Notes: a model not told the origin generated them from the sequence alone. Positions 1 through 9,723 are shown, numbered from the stretch's first letter. The stretch: 64,000 nt of DNA from Actinomyces lilanjuaniae (GCF_003606385.1 NZ_CP032514.1:1426001-1490000); one strand, 5' to 3'. Numbers and translations are program-made.

Positions 1-38
1 GGACCGCAGGGACAGCGGCGGACGGGAGGCCCTCGTGA
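1..38 (+). CDS. 3' end of an upstream gene (possibly pgsA)
   Basis: Only the last codons are inside the window. A frame ending in TGA at 36-38 overlaps the GTG start of the next gene by four bases, the usual coupling in this operon. In related actinobacteria the gene before the PIM acyltransferase is phosphatidylinositol phosphate synthase (pgsA), so that identity is inferred from position only; about eleven residues are visible and show no motif. Confidence 0.4.
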   Translation, partial: TAGTAADGRPS

Positions 39-1120
39 AGCGGGTCCGGGTGAGACAGGTCGGTGCCGAGGACCTCTACCGGCTGGCCTGGAAGGCTGTG
101 CCCCACCTGCCGGGCAGCATCGGCTACGCCCTCTTCCACGTCGGTGCCGACCTGGCCTGGGCACTGCACCGGGTACGTGGCGGGCGCGGAGGTGTGGGCC
201 AGCTGGAGAGGAACCTGGCCCGGCTACTGGACCAGCCTGTTGGTTCCCGCCAGGTCTCGCGCCTCTCGCGCCAGGCCATGCGCTCCTACATGCGCTACTT
301 CTACGAGGCCTTCGCCCTGCCCTCCGTGGGTGCCAGCCAGCTCGCGGCCCGGGTGCGGTTCGAGGGGGCGTCCCAGGTCCTAGAGGACCTGGGACGCGGC
401 AACGTCGTCGTGGCTCTGCCTCACACCGGGAACTGGGACCTGGCTGCGGCCTGGGCCTGCCGTGAGCTGGCACCGGTGCTGACGGTGGCGGAGAGGCTGG
501 AGCCTGAGGATCTCTTTGAGCAGTTCACGCGCTTCCGCGAGCAGCTGGGGCTGCGCATCATCGGCCAGGGTCGTGGTGAGAAGGTGTTTGACCGACTCCT
601 GGAGGCCGCAGGGCAGGATCGGTACGTGATCGCCCTCCTGGCTGACCGGGACCTGTCGTCCTCGGGGGTCAGGGCTGAGCTGTGCGGTTACCCGGTCTAC
701 GTTGCCGCCGGACCGGCGGCCCTGGCTCACCGGCTGAGCCTGCCGTTGTACACGGCGGTCATCTACTACGAGAGGCTGTCAGGACGGCGGCGGCGTCAGG
801 CAGGCTCGCCGTGGGGGCTGGTCCTGAGCGTACGCAAGGTCGAGGTCCCCGTCGTAGAGACGGGGCACGACCAGGTAGCAGAGCACACGCGAGCCTGGGT
901 ACGGGCCGTTGAGCCCCTGCTGGTGGACCACCTGGTGGACTGGCACATGCTTCAGCCCGTCTTTGAGGAGGACCTCGATCCCGAGCGCCTGGCCCGGGGC
1001 CGCTCCCGCGGTGCGGGACACGGGGAAGGGGCCTCGGCCAGCCAGGGCAGTGGCGAGCAGGACGGCGGCGGCAGCGAAGGTAGCGGGCGTGCTGCTGTCT
1101 TGGGTGAGGGGAGATCATGA
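35..1120 (+). CDS. Phosphatidylinositol mannoside acyltransferase (PatA-like)
   Basis: This 361-residue protein belongs to the LpxL/HtrB-type lysophospholipid acyltransferase family. The family HX4D catalytic motif is visible as HTGNWD at residues 130-135, and a second conserved block LADRDLSSSGV lies near residue 200. In actinobacteria the member next to pimA acylates a mannose of phosphatidylinositol mannosides at the inner face of the plasma membrane. The stop overlaps the pimA ATG (ATGA), which fits one PIM operon. The last 40 or so residues are a Gly/Ser/Glu-rich tail outside the domain. The GTG start is supported by its overlap with the upstream stop. Confidence 0.85.
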   Translation: MKRVRVRQVGAEDLYRLAWKAVPHLPGSIGYALFHVGADLAWALHRVRGGRGGVGQLERNLARLLDQPVGSRQVSRLSRQAMRSYMRYFYEAFALPSVGASQLAARVRFEGASQVLEDLGRGNVVVALPHTGNWDLAAAWACRELAPVLTVAERLEPEDLFEQFTRFREQLGLRIIGQGRGEKVFDRLLEAAGQDRYVIALLADRDLSSSGVRAELCGYPVYVAAGPAALAHRLSLPLYTAVIYYERLSGRRRRQAGSPWGLVLSVRKVEVPVVETGHDQVAEHTRAWVRAVEPLLVDHLVDWHMLQPVFEEDLDPERLARGRSRGAGHGEGASASQGSGEQDGGGSEGSGRAAVLGEGRS

Positions 1121-2298
1121 GGATCGGCATCGTGTGCCCGTACTCCTTTGACGCCCATGGTGGGGTGCAGGTCCACGTGACAGATCTGGCGCAGGAGCTG
1201 TCCAGGCGGGGGCACGACGTGTCCGTGCTGGCTCCGGCGAGCGAGGGCACCGATCTCCCTAAGTGGGTGACCAGCGCCGGTGACGCCCTTGCCATCCCCT
1301 ACAACGGCTCCGTCGCCCGGCTCAACTTCGGCGCGGCTGTCGCCCGACGGGCCAGGCGGTGGCTGGCGGCCGGGGACTTCGATGTCCTTCACGTCCACGA
1401 GCCCATTACCCCCTCGGTGGGCATGCTGGCGTTACAGGCCGCCACTGGCCCGGTGGTGGGAACCTTCCACGCGGCCATGGACCGCTCCCTGGCCCGAGAA
1501 CTGGTCTCACCTGTCGCCGTACCGCTGCTGGAGAAGCTCTCAGCGCGCATCGCCGTCTCCGAGGAGGCCCGCAGAACCCTCGTCCAGCACCACGGCGGAG
1601 ACGCCGTCGTCATCCCTAACGGGGTCAGCATCGCCCCCTTCGCCACCGCCCCCCGGGACGACCCGCGCTTCCGCGGGACGCCCCAGTCTCCTACGATTGC
1701 CTTCCTGGGACGCCTGGACGAGCCCCGAAAGGGCCTGACCGTGCTCGCCGCCGCGGTACCTGCGGTCCTGGAGGCCTTTCCGGGTGCGCGCTTCCTGGTG
1801 GCTGGACGGGGACAGGCCCAGGAGGTGCGTGACAGCCTAGCCCGATACGGGGATGCAGTGCGCTTCCTGGGAGGCGTCACCGAGGAGGACAAGGCTTCCC
1901 TGCTAGCCTCGGCGTCGTGCTACGTGGCGCCGCAGACGGGGGGAGAGTCCTTCGGAATCGTCCTGGTGGAGGCGATGGCGGCGGGGACGTCGGTGGTCGC
2001 CTCTGACATCACCGCCTTCTCCGACGTCCTGGGTGCGGGGCGCTACGGCACCCTGTTCCCCCGTGGGGACCCGCAGGGCCTGGCCCACGCCGTTATCACC
2101 ACTCTGCGTGACACCGAGGCGGCTGCTGCCCGTCGCGAGGCGGCGGCGGCCGTTGTCACACGCTATGACTGGCAGACGGTCACCGACGCCGTGCTCGACG
2201 TCTACGATATGGCCCTGTCCGCGGCTCACACGCGGGTGAGCCTGGAGCCGGGATCGCGTACCATGCTGGCGCGGCTACGCGGTAAGAGAGGGGACTGA
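1117..2298 (+). CDS. pimA: Phosphatidylinositol alpha-mannosyltransferase
   Basis: GT4-family glycosyltransferase of 393 residues. The N-terminal half begins with the glycine-rich HGGVQVHV loop typical of GT-B donor/acceptor binding, and the C-terminal half carries the EX7E-type nucleotide-sugar site in GGESFGIVLVEAMAAG near residue 275. PimA transfers mannose from GDP-mannose to phosphatidylinositol, the first PIM step, on the cytoplasmic leaflet. It overlaps the acyltransferase by four bases and a GAGGGGAG ribosome site lies just upstream of its ATG. The neighbouring acyltransferase supports the PimA assignment over other GT4 enzymes. Confidence 0.88.
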   Translation: MRIGIVCPYSFDAHGGVQVHVTDLAQELSRRGHDVSVLAPASEGTDLPKWVTSAGDALAIPYNGSVARLNFGAAVARRARRWLAAGDFDVLHVHEPITPSVGMLALQAATGPVVGTFHAAMDRSLARELVSPVAVPLLEKLSARIAVSEEARRTLVQHHGGDAVVIPNGVSIAPFATAPRDDPRFRGTPQSPTIAFLGRLDEPRKGLTVLAAAVPAVLEAFPGARFLVAGRGQAQEVRDSLARYGDAVRFLGGVTEEDKASLLASASCYVAPQTGGESFGIVLVEAMAAGTSVVASDITAFSDVLGAGRYGTLFPRGDPQGLAHAVITTLRDTEAAAARREAAAAVVTRYDWQTVTDAVLDVYDMALSAAHTRVSLEPGSRTMLARLRGKRGD

Positions 2299-2300
2299 GC

Positions 2301-3134
2301 ATGCCCTCATCCGCCTGCCTCTGTGTCTGCTACGTGCTGTACGACCTGCCGACAAACCTTTCTCCCGCCTGGGTCGGGGCGGACGCGGTGACGTCTCCCG
2401 GGCAGGTGGGACTGCTGGGCCGGGGCGGGTGGAGCGGACTGCTGCTCGTCGTGGTCCTGGTTCTGCTCCTCCTTCTGGTCCTCGGGTGGGCGCTGTACGC
2501 CCGCGCCGTGCGCGTGGACCGCCTGCACCGTCAGGTCCTCGGAGCCCGGGCTACCCTGGAGGCCCAGATCCTGCATCGGGCCGAGGCTGCTGCGGACCTG
2601 GCCTCCACCGGTGTCCTCGACCCTGCCTCCTGCATGCTGCTGGCCCAGGCCGCTCGGGACGCCCTGGACGCGGAGGGACCGATCGTCAACGACGGCCTCG
2701 ACCCCGTTCCCCGGCTGGACTCCGCCTACGGTCATGCAGGGGCAGGTGCTCACGGACCGCAGCCGACCAGGAGCCGCTCTCGCTCCCAGCTCGAGTCAGA
2801 CCTCAGCCGAGTGATACGTACTGTCGTCGACATGCAGGCTCGTGAGGACCTGGACGGCAGCCAGAGGGGCTCACAGGCGCTGGCACGGCTTGACCGTGCC
2901 TGCTATCGCATGGTCCTGTCCCGCCGGTTCCACAACACCCACGTGAGGCAGGCGCGCGCCCTGCGGGAGCGGCCTGTCGTGCGTGTTCTGCACCTGGCTG
3001 GGCACGCACCCATGCCGCAGACCTTCGAGGCTGATGACGAGACAGCACCGGTGGGGCACGTCGGCCTGGAGCCTGAGCAACCGCGATCGCAACCAGGAGA
3101 GCAACCACGACCGTTGCAGGGGGAGGGGTCATGA
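2301..3134 (+). CDS. LemA-like single-pass membrane protein, function unknown
   Basis: A 277-residue protein with one strong membrane segment at about residues 46-66 (a run of Val/Leu) followed by a charged helical region, VDRLHRQVLGARATLEAQI, which resembles the start of LemA-type helical bundles. Similar proteins often sit after pimA in actinobacteria but have no assigned role. The tail is Pro/Gln/Glu-rich. The ATG follows pimA by two bases and has a GAGGGGA site eight bases upstream. It overlaps the next gene by ATGA, so co-translation with the PrsW-like protease is likely. I infer no function. Confidence 0.7.
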   Translation: MPSSACLCVCYVLYDLPTNLSPAWVGADAVTSPGQVGLLGRGGWSGLLLVVVLVLLLLLVLGWALYARAVRVDRLHRQVLGARATLEAQILHRAEAAADLASTGVLDPASCMLLAQAARDALDAEGPIVNDGLDPVPRLDSAYGHAGAGAHGPQPTRSRSRSQLESDLSRVIRTVVDMQAREDLDGSQRGSQALARLDRACYRMVLSRRFHNTHVRQARALRERPVVRVLHLAGHAPMPQTFEADDETAPVGHVGLEPEQPRSQPGEQPRPLQGEGS

Positions 3135-4408
3135 CGCTGCCTCCCCCGAGCCGGTCCTGGGCTCCCCGCAGCGGCTACCGGCGCCCTGGTGCGGACCTTC
3201 CGAGCCTGTCAGGGAGCCCGGCCGCACCGGTGGGGGGCGTGCACGCAGGTGCCGGGCAGGGTGCTGGCGTGAGGCTCCCCGGGTGGGGGCGGGTGCCCGG
3301 CCCGGCCAACGGTGCCACAGCACCCAGCCTTCAGGACGCCGCACGATGGCGCGAGGTGCTCTACTATGTCCTGGCCTTCCTGGGAGCAGCCGGACTGGCA
3401 GGGATGCTGTGGCTGGTCTCCGGGTCCGCCTCAAGTGTCCCCGACCTGGCCCTGGTAGTGCTCCTGGCGACGGTCCCCCTACTCGTCGTGCTGGCCGTGG
3501 TCTTCTGGATCGACCGGTGGGAGCCCGAGCCCGTCAGGATGCTGCTGGTGGCCTTCCTGTGGGGTGCCGGAGTCTCGACGGCGGTCTCGCTGCTGGTCAA
3601 CTCCACCTTTGCGGCGGTGGTGGCCGACGCCACCGGGGACCTCCAGGAGGCCGAGGGCCTCGCTGCCGTCGTGTCCGCCCCGATTGTGGAGGAGACGGTC
3701 AAGGGGCTCGGAGTGCTCGTCATCTTCCTGGCGTGGCGGCGTACCTTCAGCGGCGCTGTGGACGGGCTGGTCTACGCTGCCGTGGTGGCAGCGGGCTTCG
3801 CCTTTGCCGAGAACATCCTCTACTTTGTCACCAACCGGGAGAACCTCCTCCTGGTCTTCATGATACGTGGCCTCTTCTCCCCCTTCGCCCACGTGACCTT
3901 CACGGCGTGCACGGGAGTCGCGATCGGCCTCTCCGCCCGGAGACGGTCGAGGCTGGCGTGGGTGTGGTGGACCCCGGTGGGCCTGGTGGCCGCAGTCGTC
4001 CTCCACGCGTTCTGGAACGGTGTCGTCACTGTCGCACCCCGGTACTACCTTCTTGTCGAGGTTCCCTTCTTCCTGGCCTGCATCGGTATGGTGGTGTGGC
4101 TGCGCTGGGCGGAGCGCATGACGATGAGGCGTCGGCTGGACGACTACGGGCGCGCGGGCTGGTTCTCCCCGCAGGAGGTCATGATGCTGACCACGGGGCC
4201 GGGGCGCTCGGCGGGTCGCCGGTGGGCACGCACGCGAGGGCCTGCCGCAGCCACCGCGATGAGCCGCTTTCAGAAGGGGGCGGCCGAGCTGGCCCAGCTG
4301 CGTCAGCAGGCGGTGGACGGGCACGCCGGCTACGACTTCGCTGACAAGGAGCGCGAGCTCCTTGCCCGGATCACCTCCAGTCGTCAGGTCTTCCTCGGTG
4401 CCGCGTGA
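3131..4408 (+). CDS. PrsW-family intramembrane metalloprotease
   Basis: A 425-residue polytopic membrane protein. After a Pro/Gly-rich N-terminal region of about 70 residues come several hydrophobic segments carrying the PrsW signatures: EETVKG at residues 187-192, FAFAENILYF around E227, FAHVTF around H254, and LHAFWNG around H292. In the PrsW family these acidic and histidine residues bind the catalytic metal for intramembrane cleavage, for example of anti-sigma factors. No sigma/anti-sigma pair is in the window, so the substrate is unknown. The C-terminal 90 residues are a basic cytoplasmic tail. It ends the PIM-linked operon; a 227-bp gap follows. Confidence 0.82.
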   Translation: MTLPPPSRSWAPRSGYRRPGADLPSLSGSPAAPVGGVHAGAGQGAGVRLPGWGRVPGPANGATAPSLQDAARWREVLYYVLAFLGAAGLAGMLWLVSGSASSVPDLALVVLLATVPLLVVLAVVFWIDRWEPEPVRMLLVAFLWGAGVSTAVSLLVNSTFAAVVADATGDLQEAEGLAAVVSAPIVEETVKGLGVLVIFLAWRRTFSGAVDGLVYAAVVAAGFAFAENILYFVTNRENLLLVFMIRGLFSPFAHVTFTACTGVAIGLSARRRSRLAWVWWTPVGLVAAVVLHAFWNGVVTVAPRYYLLVEVPFFLACIGMVVWLRWAERMTMRRRLDDYGRAGWFSPQEVMMLTTGPGRSAGRRWARTRGPAAATAMSRFQKGAAELAQLRQQAVDGHAGYDFADKERELLARITSSRQVFLGAA

Positions 4409-4635
4409 GTGGTGTGTGAGTTGTGTGAGTACTGTGTGAGCAGGCCAGGTCGGCTGCGGGCCAGGACCGGGGCCGGGGGCATCCGGGACGGGTCAGGAAT
4501 TGTTGCGGTAGAGTGAGAGAGGGCGCACCTGGGTGTCTTGCTGCGAGGCCCCAGCCCGTGAGGACACGTCGTCCAGGTGCCCTCACAGACTTTGCGATAG
4601 ACCTTTGCGACAGACCTAGGTGAACAGGAGTGCCC
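4406..4635 (+). promoter_or_regulatory. Intergenic region before pdxS with short tandem repeats
   Basis: It starts with an imperfect tandem repeat of TGTGTGAG units (about 4408-4442). A TAGAGT hexamer near 4508 could be a -10 box. Two tandem copies of a TTTGCGAYAGACC-type 13-mer lie at about 4591-4616, just ahead of the pdxS ribosome site. No gene is seen here. Confidence 0.4.
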
Positions 4636-5532
4636 ATGAACGCCTCACATGCGTCTACCGGTAGCCGGGCCGTCAGGAACGACATGATCGAGTCCCTCAA
4701 GGGGGGCGTCATTATGGACGTGGTCACGCCGGAGCAGGCGCGCATCGCCCAGGACGCCGGTGCCGTCGCGGTCATGGCTCTGGAGCGGGTCCCGGCCGAC
4801 ATCCGGGCGCAGGGCGGTGTGGCCCGCATGTCGGATCCCGAGCTTGTCAGCGCCATCATCGAGTCAGTCTCCGTCCCGGTCATGGCCAAGGCCCGTATCG
4901 GCCACTTCGTCGAGGCCCAGGTACTGCAGTCCCTGGGAGTCGACTGCGTGGACGAGTCCGAGGTCCTGACCCCGGCTGACTACTCCCACCACATTGACAA
5001 GAGGGCCTTCACGGTACCGTTCGTGTGCGGGGCGACCAACCTGGGAGAGGCGCTGCGCCGTGTCGCCGAGGGCGCTGCGATGATCCGCTCCAAGGGCGAG
5101 GCTGGCACGGGCGACGTCTCCAACGCGGTGACGCACATGCGCTCCATCCGTGAGGGGATCCTCCGTCTTGCGGCCCTGCCTGACGAGGACCTCTACCTGG
5201 CGGCCAAGGAGCTGGGTGCACCTTATGATCTGGTGACTGAGGTGGCTTCGACCGGTCGTCTTCCTGTGACCCTGTTTACCGCAGGAGGAGTCGCGACCCC
5301 TGCTGACGCCGCCATGATGATGCAGCTGGGTGCCGAGGGCGTCTTTGTGGGCTCGGGTATCTTCAAGTCCGGTGATCCGGTCAGGCGCGCCCGCGCTATC
5401 GTGCGGGCCACGGCCCAGTTCAACGATCCTGAGGCTGTTGCCGAGGTGTCGCGGGGCCTGGGTGAGGCCATGGTCGGCATCAGCGCCGCGGACCTTCCTG
5501 TGCCGCACCGCCTGGCCGAGCGCGGCTGGTGA
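4636..5532 (+). CDS. pdxS: Pyridoxal 5'-phosphate synthase, PdxS (Pdx1) subunit
   Basis: PdxS makes PLP from ribose 5-phosphate, glyceraldehyde 3-phosphate and ammonia supplied by the PdxT glutaminase. The TIM-barrel protein (298 residues) has the family blocks [29 protein letters not shown] (Schiff-base lysine) and [15 protein letters not shown] (phosphate and second lysine). ATG 4636 is preferred over GTG 4630, because the AGGAG ribosome site overlaps the GTG and is correctly spaced for the ATG. The stop overlaps the GTG start of a NUDIX gene. No pdxT is in the window, unlike many actinobacteria where pdxT directly follows. Confidence 0.95.
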   Translation: MNASHASTGSRAVRNDMIESLKGGVIMDVVTPEQARIAQDAGAVAVMALERVPADIRAQGGVARMSDPELVSAIIESVSVPVMAKARIGHFVEAQVLQSLGVDCVDESEVLTPADYSHHIDKRAFTVPFVCGATNLGEALRRVAEGAAMIRSKGEAGTGDVSNAVTHMRSIREGILRLAALPDEDLYLAAKELGAPYDLVTEVASTGRLPVTLFTAGGVATPADAAMMMQLGAEGVFVGSGIFKSGDPVRRARAIVRATAQFNDPEAVAEVSRGLGEAMVGISAADLPVPHRLAERGW

Positions 5533-6212
5533 GCCCTGCTCCGGTACCGCCCGGGACCCTGGCCGCCGACGGCCGCCGTGCGGACCTGGTGCCGCCCGAC
5601 TGGACCGACCTGCTGGACCCCCGGGAGTGGCGGCTGGGCCCTGACGGCCTGCCGCACCGCCGGGCTGCCCGGGTGCTGGTCATGGCCGCCGGGAAGCAGG
5701 TGCTCCTCCTGAGGGGGCACGACACTGCCGACTCCTCCCACCGGTGGGTCTTCACTCCGGGCGGAGGACTGCACCCCGGTGAGAGCCCCAAGCAGGGCGC
5801 GGCACGTGAGCTGGCCGAGGAGACGGGGCTGGCTGTGGGCGAGGAGCACCTGGAGGGTCCTGTCGCCCGGCGTGAGGCCGTCTTCCGGTTCATGCAGGTC
5901 ACCTGCCGTCAGCACGAGCTCTTCTACCTCCTTAGGCTCCCTGGCCCGGTGGAGGTGCGCAGGGACGGGTGGACCGACCTGGAGCGTGACGCCGTCGACT
6001 CCGTGGGCTGGTGGAGCCTGGTTCAGGTGTCCCAGGCGCAGGCCAGGGGTGAGGCGGTCTACCCGGTCTGCCTGGTCGGCGCCCTGCGTGACCTGCGTGC
6101 CGGCTGGGATGGCAGGGTGGTGGACCTCACCGACCCTGCTGACGCTGGTTGCGTCCCCAGCTGCCGGGACGGCGGTGGGTGCTCGTGCTACTCGGGCGAG
6201 TGCGGTCAGTGA
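5529..6212 (+). CDS. NUDIX hydrolase
   Basis: A 227-residue protein with a perfect NUDIX box: G, five residues, E, seven residues, REL, one residue, EE, one residue, G, L ([23 protein letters not shown] region, about residues 77-99). NUDIX enzymes hydrolyse nucleoside diphosphates linked to other groups; the substrate cannot be told from sequence. The GTG start overlaps the pdxS stop, so it is probably co-translated with pdxS. The C-terminus is unusual in being cysteine-rich, with [20 protein letters not shown] as the last 20 residues, which could bind a metal or be a poorly conserved tail. Confidence 0.85.
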   Translation: MSPAPVPPGTLAADGRRADLVPPDWTDLLDPREWRLGPDGLPHRRAARVLVMAAGKQVLLLRGHDTADSSHRWVFTPGGGLHPGESPKQGAARELAEETGLAVGEEHLEGPVARREAVFRFMQVTCRQHELFYLLRLPGPVEVRRDGWTDLERDAVDSVGWWSLVQVSQAQARGEAVYPVCLVGALRDLRAGWDGRVVDLTDPADAGCVPSCRDGGGCSCYSGECGQ

Positions 6213-6339
6213 GGGGAAGCCGGTCCGGGAGGAGAGGCTGAGGTACCTTGCGCAGACTCGCGCTGGTCCAGCGGCCTTGGGAGGACGCTGAGCCGGGCGG
6301 TAGGATCAGCGCGGTTCGCACGGCTGCGTCCGTGCCTCC

Positions 6340-6364
6340 GCCCCCGCTGTGAGGTTGCGGGGGC
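6340..6364 (+). promoter_or_regulatory. Hairpin in the yebC leader
   Basis: Eight-base perfect arms GCCCCCGC and GCGGGGGC enclose a nine-base loop. It lies 116 bases before the yebC ATG, about 38 bases after a possible -10 box (TAGGAT at 6301-6306). There is no T-run, so it is not a clear intrinsic terminator; it may be a leader structure. Confidence 0.35.
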
Positions 6365-6480
6365 CAACCGGGTAGGCCATATCCTCGTCTCTGCGGCGGG
6401 TGCTGCCTGTCAGCACTTCCCGTCGCCCGCCAGGCCGTACCGGCCATCTGACGAACTTTCAAGGAGAACAAGGAGAACAC

Positions 6481-7245
6481 ATGTCGGGTCACTCCAAGTG
6501 GGCCACAACCAAGCACAAGAAGGCGGTGATCGACGCCAAGCGAGGTAAGCTGTTTGCCCGCCTTATCAAGAACATTGAGGTGGCCGCCCGCACGGGGGGT
6601 GGGGACCCTGCGGGCAACCCGACGCTGTACGACGCGATCCAGAAGGCCCGGAAGAACTCGGTGCCCGCTGACAACATCACCCGCGCCGTCAGGCGGGGCA
6701 GCGGCGAGGAGGCCGGAGGAGCGGACTGGCAGACCATCATGTACGAGGGCTACGGCCCCGCCGGTGTCGCCTTCCTGGTGGAGTGCCTCACCGACAACCG
6801 CAACCGTGCCGCCTCCGACGTCCGTGTCGCATTCTCCCGCAACGGCGGAAGCCTGGCTGACCCGGGGTCCGTGGCCTACAACTTCGCCCGCAAAGGTGTG
6901 GTCGAGGTGGCCAAGGCTGACGGGGTGGATGAGGACTCCATCCTGGCGGCCGTCCTGGACGCGGGGGCAGAGGAGGTCGAGGACGCGGGCGACTCCTTCG
7001 AGGTCTACTCCGATCCGGGTGACATCGTCGCCGTGCGCACGGCTCTGACGCAGGCCGGGATGGACTACGACTCCGCAGAGGTCCAGTTCGTGGCCGGGAC
7101 CAAGGTTGAGGTGGACCTGGAGGCCGCCCGCAAGGTGCTCCGGCTCGTCGATGCCCTGGAGGACTCCGATGACGTCCAGAACGTCTTTACCTCCGTCGAT
7201 ATCTCTGCGGAGGTCGCTGCCAAGCTCGACTCCGGTGAGGAGTAG
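6481..7245 (+). CDS. yebC: YebC/PmpR family regulator
   Basis: A 254-residue protein beginning [18 protein letters not shown], the hallmark N-terminus of the YebC family, followed by a lysine/arginine-rich domain 1 ([16 protein letters not shown]). The family acts as a DNA-binding regulator or, for some members, relieves ribosome stalling at proline stretches; which applies here is not known. The start is fixed by AAGGAG immediately upstream and by the conserved N-terminus. An in-frame GTG further upstream is rejected. It leads the ruv cluster, an order conserved across actinobacteria. Confidence 0.93.
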   Translation: MSGHSKWATTKHKKAVIDAKRGKLFARLIKNIEVAARTGGGDPAGNPTLYDAIQKARKNSVPADNITRAVRRGSGEEAGGADWQTIMYEGYGPAGVAFLVECLTDNRNRAASDVRVAFSRNGGSLADPGSVAYNFARKGVVEVAKADGVDEDSILAAVLDAGAEEVEDAGDSFEVYSDPGDIVAVRTALTQAGMDYDSAEVQFVAGTKVEVDLEAARKVLRLVDALEDSDDVQNVFTSVDISAEVAAKLDSGEE

Positions 7246-7295
7246 GGACTCGTGCAGGAGGGCGAGGAGCGCACGGCACGCAGCAGGAGCACCCG

Positions 7296-7958
7296 GTGAG
7301 CCCGGGGCCGGCCTCCAGGCGCGCCCTGGTGAGTCAGCAGAGGGTCCTCGGCATCGATCCCGGGCTGACGCGCTGCGGCCTGGGCTGTGTCGATATCGAT
7401 CCTCGTCGCCGGGCACGGCTGGTGGAGGTAGGGGTTGTCCGTACCTCGCCGGGCAGCAGTCCGGAGCAGCGTCTGCTGGCTGTCGCCGAGGCCATTGAGG
7501 ACTGGATCGCCCGCCTGGGGCCTTCGGTCGTCTCCATCGAGCGCGTCTTCGCCCAGGAGAACCTGCGGTCCGTCATCGGGGTGGCCCAGGTCATCGGCGT
7601 GGCCATGGTCGCAGGTGCTCGGTCCGGTCTTGACGTGGCCCAGCACACTCCTAGCGAGGCGAAGGCGGCTGTCACCGGGTCAGGTAGGGCGGACAAGGTC
7701 CAGGTTCAGCGCATGGTGACGCGTATCCTCAGACTGGACTCCCCGCCGCAGCCAGCGGACGCCGCCGACGCCTTGGCCCAGGCGATCTGCCACGGCTGGC
7801 GCGGTGGTGGCAGTGGAGCGGACGACGTCGGAGAGATGGTCTCGGCAGGGGGAGCGGTGCGGGCGTCGGCCCGCACCCCGGCGCAGCGTCAGTGGGCTGC
7901 GGCGCAGGCGGCCGCCCGGCGTACGGGTGCGGTCGATCCGCGCCGGGTGCGGCGGTGA
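7296..7958 (+). CDS. ruvC: Crossover junction endodeoxyribonuclease RuvC
   Basis: RuvC resolves Holliday junctions by symmetric nicking. The RNase H-like fold is shown by the catalytic acids: Asp in [10 protein letters not shown] near residue 22, Glu in [12 protein letters not shown], and the C-terminal Asp pair in [14 protein letters not shown]. The core matches RuvC length, and a roughly 45-residue Ala/Arg-rich tail follows it. GTG 7296 has a GGAG site seven bases upstream; an in-frame GTG at 7329 is a less likely alternative. The LexA box downstream suggests ruvA and ruvB can be induced apart from ruvC. Confidence 0.92.
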   Translation: MSPGPASRRALVSQQRVLGIDPGLTRCGLGCVDIDPRRRARLVEVGVVRTSPGSSPEQRLLAVAEAIEDWIARLGPSVVSIERVFAQENLRSVIGVAQVIGVAMVAGARSGLDVAQHTPSEAKAAVTGSGRADKVQVQRMVTRILRLDSPPQPADAADALAQAICHGWRGGGSGADDVGEMVSAGGAVRASARTPAQRQWAAAQAAARRTGAVDPRRVRR

Positions 7959-7984
7959 TCCTGCTGCTGCCGGGCGCGGCCTGC

Positions 7985-8007
7985 TATTCTCCGAACAGGT
8001 GTTCGAG
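7985..8007 (+). promoter_or_regulatory. LexA (SOS) box with overlapping -10 promoter element
   Basis: The sequence CGAACAGGTGTTCGAG at 7992-8007 contains GAAC-N4-GTTC, the actinobacterial/Gram-positive LexA operator core, with a partly symmetric flank. A TATTCT -10 hexamer at 7985-7990 directly abuts it, so bound LexA would cover the promoter. It lies 30 bases before the ruvA ATG, in the short gap after ruvC. Confidence 0.8.
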
Positions 8008-8036
8008 ATCCTCGTGGACAGGAGCTGGGCTCACAC

Positions 8037-8687
8037 ATGATTGCCTCACTGCGCGGTGCCGTCCTTGACGTCTCTCTGACGGGTGCCGTGATCGAGACCG
8101 GTGGCGTGGGGATGAGCGTACAGGCCACGCCCACTACCCTGTCCTCACTCAGAGTGGGCAGGGAGGTCCTGGTTCACACCGAGCTGGTGGTACGGGAGGA
8201 CTCCCTGACCCTCTACGCCTTTATCGACGCCGACGAGCGCGACTGCTTCCGTGTGCTCATGGGGGTGCGCGGGGTCGGCCCCAGGCTGGCCCTGGCGATG
8301 CTGGCTGTCCACACCCCTGACGCACTGCGCAAGGCTGTGGCAGACCAGGACGTGGCTGCTCTTAGGAGGGTCCCCGGCCTGGGACCCAAGGGGGCGCAGC
8401 GGGTCATCATCGACGTCGGTGACAGGCTGGGTCCTGCCGCCGGGGAGGCCTCTGGGTCCGGCGGCGGCCCGCACGACCAGGTGGCCGCGGTCTCCGGAGA
8501 GCCCAACCCCGACGTCGTGGCCGCCCTGGTCCAGCTGGGCTGGAATGAGGCCACCGCTCGTGAGGCGGTCAGTACCGTGGAGGCGGGGGAGGCGGGGGCC
8601 GCTACCACCGTGCCCGGGCAGGCTGCTGACGTGGCTGCCCTTCTCCGGGCGAGCCTGAGGTGGCTGGGAGGTGCACGACGTGGGTGA
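8037..8687 (+). CDS. ruvA: Holliday junction branch migration protein RuvA
   Basis: RuvA binds Holliday junctions as a tetramer and loads the RuvB motor. The 216-residue protein has the N-terminal OB-fold ([12 protein letters not shown]...), two helix-hairpin-helix motifs ([14 protein letters not shown] and [14 protein letters not shown]), and a C-terminal RuvB-contact domain ([20 protein letters not shown]). The linker before domain III is Gly/Ser-rich. Transcription probably starts at the LexA-controlled promoter just upstream. The stop overlaps the start of ruvB. Confidence 0.95.
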   Translation: MIASLRGAVLDVSLTGAVIETGGVGMSVQATPTTLSSLRVGREVLVHTELVVREDSLTLYAFIDADERDCFRVLMGVRGVGPRLALAMLAVHTPDALRKAVADQDVAALRRVPGLGPKGAQRVIIDVGDRLGPAAGEASGSGGGPHDQVAAVSGEPNPDVVAALVQLGWNEATAREAVSTVEAGEAGAATTVPGQAADVAALLRASLRWLGGARRG

Positions 8688-9723
8688 CGGCGGTGCGGTC
8701 AGTGGCGACCAGCGCCTGGTGACGGGGGCGGCTGACGAGGTCGAGCGTGCCGCCGAGGCGGCACTGAGGCCGCGAAGGCTGGAGGACTTCACGGGCCAGG
8801 AGGTGGTGCGCGGCCAGCTCTCCGTGGTGCTGCGCTCGGCGCTGGCCCGCGGCGTCGCGGCTGACCACGTGCTGCTGTCGGGTCCCCCTGGTCTGGGGAA
8901 GACGACCCTGGCCATGATCATCGCCAACGAGGTCGACGGTGCCCTGCGGCTGACGTCGGGACCAGCGATCCAGCACGCTGGCGACCTGGCGGCGGTCCTG
9001 TCCTCCCTGGAGGAGGGCGACGTCCTCTTCATCGACGAGATCCACCGTCTGGCGCGGACCGCCGAGGAGATGCTCTACCTGGCTATGGAGGACTTCCGGG
9101 TCGATATCGTGGTGGGCAAGGGCCCTGGTGCCACCTCTATCCCCCTGTCGCTGCCTCCTTTCACTGTGGTCGGGGCGACCACGCGGGCAGGGCTGCTTCC
9201 TGCTCCCCTGCGTGACCGCTTCGGCTTCACCGGCCACCTGGACTTCTACGGGCCGGGCGACCTGACTCGCATCCTGCGGCGCAGTGCCGGCCTGCTGGGT
9301 GTCCACCTGGAGGAGGAGGCTGCAGACGAGCTGGCCCGTCGCTCCCGGGGCACGCCACGGGTGGCCAACCGACTTCTGCGGCGGGTTCAGGACTGGGCGG
9401 AGGTCCACGGCGCTCCCGGTCGGCTGGACCTGTCTGCGGCTCGCAGCGCCCTGGAGGTCTTCGAGGTTGACGCCTTGGGCCTGGACCGCCTGGACCGTCA
9501 GGTGCTGCACGCCTTGTGCACCCGTTTTGGCGGCGGTCCCGTCGGGCTGGCCACCCTGGCGGTCACCGTGGGGGAGGAGCCGGAGACGGTCGAGACCGTC
9601 GCGGAGCCCTACCTGGTGCGGGAGGGTCTGATGGTGCGCACCCCTCGTGGCCGTGCGGCGACCTCTGCCGCCTACGAGCACCTGGGGCTAGTGCCCCCTG
9701 CCGAGGGGACGTTGTTCGGCTAG
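8680..9723 (+). CDS. ruvB: Holliday junction ATP-dependent helicase RuvB
   Basis: AAA+ motor for branch migration. Walker A is GPPGLGKTT, Walker B is LFIDEIHR, and the sensor/arginine-finger region [17 protein letters not shown] is intact, followed by the winged-helix DNA-binding domain. Of two in-frame GTG codons, 8680 is preferred because GGGAGG ends at 8670 and would overlap a start at 8671; the coding region therefore overlaps ruvA by eight bases. Length (about 347 residues) is normal. Confidence 0.95.
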   Translation: MGDGGAVSGDQRLVTGAADEVERAAEAALRPRRLEDFTGQEVVRGQLSVVLRSALARGVAADHVLLSGPPGLGKTTLAMIIANEVDGALRLTSGPAIQHAGDLAAVLSSLEEGDVLFIDEIHRLARTAEEMLYLAMEDFRVDIVVGKGPGATSIPLSLPPFTVVGATTRAGLLPAPLRDRFGFTGHLDFYGPGDLTRILRRSAGLLGVHLEEEAADELARRSRGTPRVANRLLRRVQDWAEVHGAPGRLDLSAARSALEVFEVDALGLDRLDRQVLHALCTRFGGGPVGLATLAVTVGEEPETVETVAEPYLVREGLMVRTPRGRAATSAAYEHLGLVPPAEGTLFG

